NCBI GenBank assembly: GCA_030674185.1
Contig: CM060307.1
Location: 44,358,681 to 44,422,680 of the forward strand
Source of the DNA: Monoplex corrugatus
Taxonomy: Eukaryota; Mollusca; Gastropoda; Littorinimorpha; Ranellidae
Length of the DNA: 64,000 bases
Reading direction: 5' to 3'
The notes beneath the pieces are model-generated. The model saw only the letters and a list, made by a program, of their open reading frames with translations, was not told the DNA's origin and did not search any database. This document shows, piece after piece, positions 26,675 through 34,010 of this stretch. Position 1 is the stretch's first letter, and each line of letters starts with the position of its first letter. The position numbers and the translations under genes were made by a program.

Positions 26675-29600
26675 CGAACGTCTGTCTTTGTGTGTGTCTG
26701 TGTCTTTGTATCTACACATGTATGCATCTGTGTGTAGGTGTGCATGCTTGTGTGTACAGCCATGTTTTAATTCATCTTGTCAAAAAATCTGTCTTTATAA
26801 TTTTTTAGAGACAAAAAGCAAAAGGTGTTGACGTGTGCTTTTAACCAGTGTCTGCCAATAGATCCAGTGTCAGTGACAGACTCGATGGTCAAGCGGGTCA
26901 ACATCAGACTTCCAATCAAAAAGTCCTGGGTTCAGTCTGCCAAGACACTTCTGCCTGGCAGGTAAAGAATGGAGTTATTTCTTATCTCTCTGGTCAACAT
27001 GTGTGCTGACCTGCCAATGCCTAAACTCCCTTCATGTGTATACATGTCCACAATATCAAACATGCACATTAAAGATCCTGTACAGAATATCAAACATGCA
27101 CATTAAAGATCGTGTACAGAATATCAAACATGCACATTAAAGATTATGTACAGAATATCAAACATGCACATTAAAGATCCTGTACAGAATATCAAACATG
27201 CACATTACAGATCCTATACAGAATATCAAACATGCACATTACAGATCCTGTACAGAATATCAAACATGGACATTACAGATCCTGTACAGAATATCAAACA
27301 CACACATTACAGATCCTGTACAGAATATCAAACATGCACATTACAGATCCTGTACAGAATATCAAACATGCACATTACAGATCCTGTACAGAATATCAAA
27401 CATGCACATTACAGATCCTGTACAGAATATCAAACATGCACATTACAGATCCTGTACAGAAGATCAAACATGCACATTACAGATCCTGTGCAGAATATCA
27501 AACATGCACATTAAAGATCCTGTTAAAAAAAAAAGGTGGTGCTGCACTGTGGTGACACGCTCTCAAAAGGAAGAGCAGCCCGAGTTTTATGTGGTATTGT
27601 CCACTGTGACAAAAGAAATGAATATGATTATGACTATGAACATGAACATGAACATGAATATGATGCTGTCTCAAAAGGTGCCACTGTTATTACTATGGTT
27701 ATTCAACAGTTCAATAATAAATAATTTTGAACCTTTGACACACATTTTTAATATAATTTGCCTCAGAAAGCATTTGAGAGATACATATGATAAATCCAAA
27801 TTGCTGTATTATGTTTTTGTGGGTGAAAATAACGAAAATGTTCATCAATGTTGTGTAAATCCATCTTCCAATTTGTGACATTGCACATAGCATTCATCAT
27901 GTGTTTACTTGGTTGTCAGTAAACAGTATATGAGCGAATGTGGTGTTATTTGTGTGACTGATGGAAGATTATATCATGATTTTCCACAAGAATCATGAGT
28001 GTACAACGTTTCTTTCGACAATAATGTGATTTGAAAACCCGTATGCTCGTACGTGACATGCTTTGTCACGCTGAATTTATCAAAAATATCCTCCTCAAAG
28101 GCTATGAATTGCCAATGAAACGAAGTCCATGTGTAAATTATAACTGTATTATGGATCTCTTTTCAAAATATTTCACACACATGGATCGTTTTTGAGTAGT
28201 TAACTTGTCAGGTCGATTTTCCGACACTGACCGAAGCCTTGGTCTGTTCGTCACGTACGACAATTTCGGCCTCGGAAAAACTGCACCGACTGCGTCGTCT
28301 GCTTCAATCGAGAATTATCTTCCGTGGAACCTCGCGGTACGGTCACGTGATTCTTTTCTTGCCAAGATGGAGGGAAGAAAGCGCGAAGGTGAGTTTTTTG
28401 GTTTTGGTCTTTGTTGTACGATATGTAACGTACGATCAGAAGTAACGAACAACCAAACAACATTTAAATACCTATTCCTAAGCATCTAGTGGACGTTCTT
28501 GTGCTTTTGTTTCAGCAGAACATTATTTTGATTGATAATGTAAGCGTCGAAAATGTTGCTATGGTAACGAAGGTTGAACGAACGACTTTCGTTTTATCAA
28601 CAGACCAAGTTTCCGGCTTGGTCTGTGTCACGAACAACCTAAAATATTTCACAGGACAATCATTACTGACAACCATAGGTCAGATTATCGATGTATTGCA
28701 CTTGCCTGACGAACATTTTAACAATTATAACGAAGTTTCCATGATCTCTTTAATCATAATTTTGCTTCAGCAATTTGCATGGTTGGTCGTGACTAATCTT
28801 TCGGAAGACCAAGTGTCTAGGTTTGTACTTATGTCACTAACGACTGTGAAGTAATGCAATTTTAGTTTTGTTACTTGCTTTGCATCCCAAGTCTTTCTAT
28901 TACAAAGTGCTCTATTATGATATTGTAATGAATAATACTGACATACATGAGACCTATTATTTTCTGATATGCCCTAACTGATTGGTCGTATGTGACATTC
29001 ACAACACAGACCAAGTGGTTCTATGGGCCCCGCAGTGGGGTACTGCGGATTGAGAAATTAGGGTCCCCTCCTGTTTTGGAACCACAGGAGCTATCTAGTT
29101 TGCTGTGTTAGGTAGTTAGGAATTCCTCTTTCCTGTCATGCTCTCGTATTTCTGCCTTCAAGCCCATTCACCTGTATTTTTTCCAAACTCTCTCCCCAAC
29201 TCCCCGAAGACAGAGTATGGCTGCCTTTAAGGCTGGATAAGAAAGGGCCATGCACGCAAACATCCACTCCCTCTATGAGGTAGTTAGGTTGTGTCAATTT
29301 ACATGCTTAGATAGGGAGTGCCCGCAGGAGTTTTAGCCTGTGAACGCAGAAGGTTCTATGGGGCCTTTAGAGTAACCCTTTCCCCACCCCTTTCTCAAAA
29401 ATGTATGTGACAGTTTTTAAGTAATTTGTCTTGTGGTGTTCCTGTATAGGCCTATTCAGATTTCATATTTTAAAGAAAATTACTATCTCTTTATTTTAAA
29501 GAAAATTACTATCTCTTTCTGTCAGGTTTACGTGTACGCATTGGCCCCAAGACCACTGCCCCACCAACTCCACGAGTCATCACTGGTGCTGATGGCAATT

Positions 29601-32600
29601 GCCTGCCAAGGTGCTTGAGTCTCTTTGTTTATGGGCAAGATACACATCACATTGAGATGCGATGCAGGATTGTCAGCGAACTTACAAAGAGCCTAGAAAG
29701 ATACATCCAGGGTGAGGGAATGGGAGGGGTATGGGTGGTCAGATACCTTGCCATCCTTGCAGAGGGGTCAGGGCTTACCCCGGAATCATCCATTGACGAC
29801 GACATGGTAAGGACATCTCTTGTCAGAGAAATAATGTATGTGCGGCACCGAAGCATCAACATGGGGTTATGGCAACTTGCTGCAGCAGCCAATGTTCTTG
29901 GTGTTGCCATTTGTTCGGTGTACCCACAGAAGGGATGGGCTCATTACCACACCAGTCACTTCACAACCGTATACTGAAGCCAAGATTCGGCAGTGACATA
30001 CATGTCTACATCATGTGGACAACAACCAGGGATGATGTTGAGGACAGACACTCATGCCAATCAACAGTGTGAATGATGCCGTCACTGTCAGTGGGGACTT
30101 CACTGTTTATAACAGGTTCACACTTGAAGATGTCACTGTTGGTGACCAGTTCCTCATAACTTGGCGAGAAGAAGACTATGTATGCGAAATAACAATGATT
30201 CATCCAGAGGGCACAATCAGAATCAGCTGTATGGAGATGGAAAAAGGTCTCTTCTTTTGGCCATGCGAACAAGATACATCTGACGAAAGCACCAATGTGC
30301 TCAAAGAAAGAGTTCACATAGAGCTTGTGGCCAGCAAGAGTTCACAACGGAAACAGTTTTTCAAGCTGGTTTGAATTTTGCCTCAAGGGTTTTTTGTCTT
30401 TTATTATGCTGAAATTGGTCAGCTTGTTAGGAGTTGAGGGAATCTCTACAGGGAGTTGGACTTCCTCGCTGTCTATCACTGCATGTTTAGTGGGACATTT
30501 ATGCACATAATTTATTTGTCAATCAACTACAGTTGTTTTTATTAACTAAACTTCTGCCCTTGGCCTTCTTGTCATTTTTTGTCTCTGCTCCGATACAACA
30601 GTATCTTGTACATAAGAATGGCTTCTTGTACTAGAGCAGTAAAATCGTGTTTTTCTTTTTTTGATGTGTAACTGCTGCCCATACTTGTCCGTTGTATATG
30701 ACAGCAGACAAAACATATTTTTGACTTATTAAAAAAAAAGCTTCAACTGACTTACAAATTGCTGATTTGTATTGATTCTTTTAACTGGGTTGCAATAACA
30801 ATAAAGTTATATATGATACTGCATTGACTACGTGCACTGGTGACAATGTCCAATAAGTCTATCTGGGACAACTGAAAGCTGCTCATTCCACTTTCCGGAT
30901 ATGCTGGCTTCTTTTTATTGATTTTTTCCCTTCTTATGCTGAACTATGATGTTCTTTGCTAATTACTCAACTGTTACTTTGTTAGTGTTATTTTACATCA
31001 CTGTAATCATGTATTCAACATTAGCAGTCATCTGGATAATTCGTGTCAATATCAATGTTTTAATTACTGTACTTTTTGTCTCCGCTATGAATGTCACATA
31101 CAACATGTGAATGTGCTTACATAACATTTTCATCTAAGAATATGGAGTTTGTTGGTGTTGAATACAAATGCCATTGATAAAAGTCAGTGTATTTTATGTC
31201 TTTAACTGATTATGCTGATTTTTGTTTTTAATTTGTGCAATAGTTTCTCAATTTTGTTGCATTACAGCTGATGAAGCTTGTTATAATTTTCATAATCTAT
31301 GTTAAAAATGAACAAAATTAACTTAAATCATATATTCTGTTGGTAGTGAAGTTTTCTGTTCAGCTAGTTGATGGTACAGACAATATATCATGTGGTGTTG
31401 TGAACTTAAAACATTTTATTGAATTCACTTTGTCTTCAGACACCTCACATACGACTGACTTTGTCTTCAGACACCGTCACATACGACTGAAAAATCTGAT
31501 CTGAGAAATAGTTGAAGGCTTTTGATGTTGATTGTCATGACCATTTGCTCATTATGTTTGTTTCAGTTTGACCCAGTTGTTTGCAAATGATTTTGGTCAC
31601 CCACACTGCCTTTAAATAGTTTGTGTGCTTGGTCTCTGGTATAAATGTCACATACGACATGAACCTCTCCTGCTTTGTAACTTGAAACTTAAAAATATGA
31701 GATCTGAATGTGTTCAATACAATAATGATAATGACTCTAATAAATCTATGTTGAACTTAGAGTACATGTGTTGCTTGTGTCTTCTTTATGTAAACTTCTT
31801 CTCCTTTCTCTGTGTCGTATGTGACGGCAGACAAAGTTTTTTTTTAATTTCAGAAAATCCATGGTTGAATTAATTATATGCAAATATCTGATTTTGCAGA
31901 CATTTTGATTAATTTCTTTGGTAATGTGCAGGTTTCTACTTCTTCTGCTTTTATGTGATGTTTTCAGCGCTCACACTTTGTCTGATGTCACATACGACAA
32001 TGTACACTGCTGCACAAAAGGTCATGCAAAAATGCAACTTCTAATCATCCGACTATCTTTTCACTTACTGTCCTCAATTCTCCAGAGCTCAAGCAATCAA
32101 ATGACTCTAAGATTGTTCATTTTAGATAAAGTTGTATTTTTAGGTGTGATGTCACATTTTGTATGTCACCTTTTGAGATGGCATCATATAAATTGAGGGA
32201 GAGGAGATGGGCACCACCCTCTTATTTGCTGGTCCCGAGAAAAGTTTAGGTCTCTACCACCTCACTCCCCTAAGATCTCAGGGTTATGGGACTATCTATC
32301 TATCTGTCTATCTATCTATCTATCTGTCTATCTGTCTGTCTGTCTCAGTCATGTCAATGGCTGCCTTATGGAATATGAAAACACCCAGCACACAGATCTA
32401 ATGGAGAGAGAGTATGCAGATTGCGCAGCAACACACAGCCTGTGCAGTCCGGGCAAAACAACATGCATATGTGCATCCAAGGAAAATCGGAATGCTTTTA
32501 AAAAATTTATAAAGGCATCAGTTCAAATGATAAAACAAATTATTTGTAATCAGATAAAATGTCACACAAAACAATTGTTAAAAAAAAAAAAAAAAAACTT

Positions 32601-33744
32601 AAGTACTGTTACTGTTAATTTTGTTTAAAACCAAGCCAACTGCGTAGTGCCATATCAAGGCTATAACCCTTTCAAAACATACACAATACTTCAACATGAA
32701 AAAAAAAGGAAAAGAAAATAAAGTACAAGTATCAATGCATTTGTGCACATAATCTAAGAAGATGGCCCTGGCATTGACCATTCCGTCCAATTTATCACAC
32801 AGGTGATTTAAAAACATTCCTGAATACAAATTTTAACATAACTAAGGACACTAAAACATAGATAAAAACGGGCCTACATGAACATTTAATTAATCTGATT
32901 ATTTATTAGTATACAATCTGACACAGAGGTTTTTAAAAATAACAGTAATGAATAAATAATTAAATACACAAACAATTGCACATGCATAAATGAACAACAC
33001 AGCACAAAACCAACCATGAAAAAAAGAGAAAAAAGGGTAAAACAAACCAGCAAGCAAGCAGACATCAATACACAATACTGAAAATATTACTGATCATAAA
33101 GATAACCTAATCAAAGAAAACAAACTAGAGTGGGAAGAGTGAGATGGGTGGGGCAGGGATGGTGATGGCAGATATCATCACAGGATAAAAGTAAGCACCC
33201 CTACCCAACCAGAATTAAAAAACAAACATATATTTATACACACAAACAACACTAACATTAATGAAAACAAATAAATGCATGTGAGTTAATGCTGAGACAT
33301 TCTAGAGTTGTGATTCTTTCCATAGGAGAAAGGTGGCAGAATGGTTCAGACATTTGCCTGCCAATAACTAAAGTCAAGATTCAAGGGTCTGTTTCCTGCT
33401 GAGGCCTCAATTTTCCTCCTCAGTTCGACTAGAAAATCAAACTGAATGTCTAGTCCTTTCGAAGGGGATGAAAAACAAGTCAGACCAATGGGTCTTCTGG
33501 TCTGTGCACACTAAAAGATCCCATGACAGTTGAAAATTGTGAACAACAGGGCATTTGCCTGGCTGCCCTGGCAAGAAAATATTGCAGAGATAGGTTTATT
33601 TCTGAGGTCTCTCCCCTTGAAGCCCAATTAGCCTTCTTGCCTTTCTAAAAAAAAATATGAGACAGGAAGACTGACCGAGCAAACAAGAAAATGAGAAAAA
33701 GAGGGAAGGGGAGGTACAAAAGAGAAAAAAAGAGAATCTGTTGG

Positions 33745-33838
<94 letters not shown>

Positions 33839-33933
33839 GTGTGTGTGTGTGTGTGTGAGCGTGACAGAGAGGACGACAATATGGGTCAAGAGTCACTTGC
33901 CTATCAGGTCTGAGCATACCCGAACTCAGCATC

Positions 33934-34010
<77 letters not shown>

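Larger units (their letters stand above)
28046..32165. promoter_or_regulatory. Cluster of bipartite motif CTTTGTCT...GTCACATACGAC
   Basis: The 12-mer GTCACATACGAC occurs exactly five times (28985, 31476, 31647, 31814, 31987; the first and fourth inverted). Close variants lie at 28046, 28250, 28627, 30691, 31093 and 31444. Most copies are preceded at 0-12 nt by CTTKGTCT. Copies in 31476-31987 are spaced 171, 167 and 173 bp. They surround the OTU gene on both sides and inside its intron. What binds them, if anything, is unknown. Confidence 0.75.

Noticed and set aside
26880..26960. A functional tRNA gene
   Set aside because: Box A- and box B-like sequences are present but no cloverleaf with paired acceptor stem can be drawn; it is the head of a SINE.
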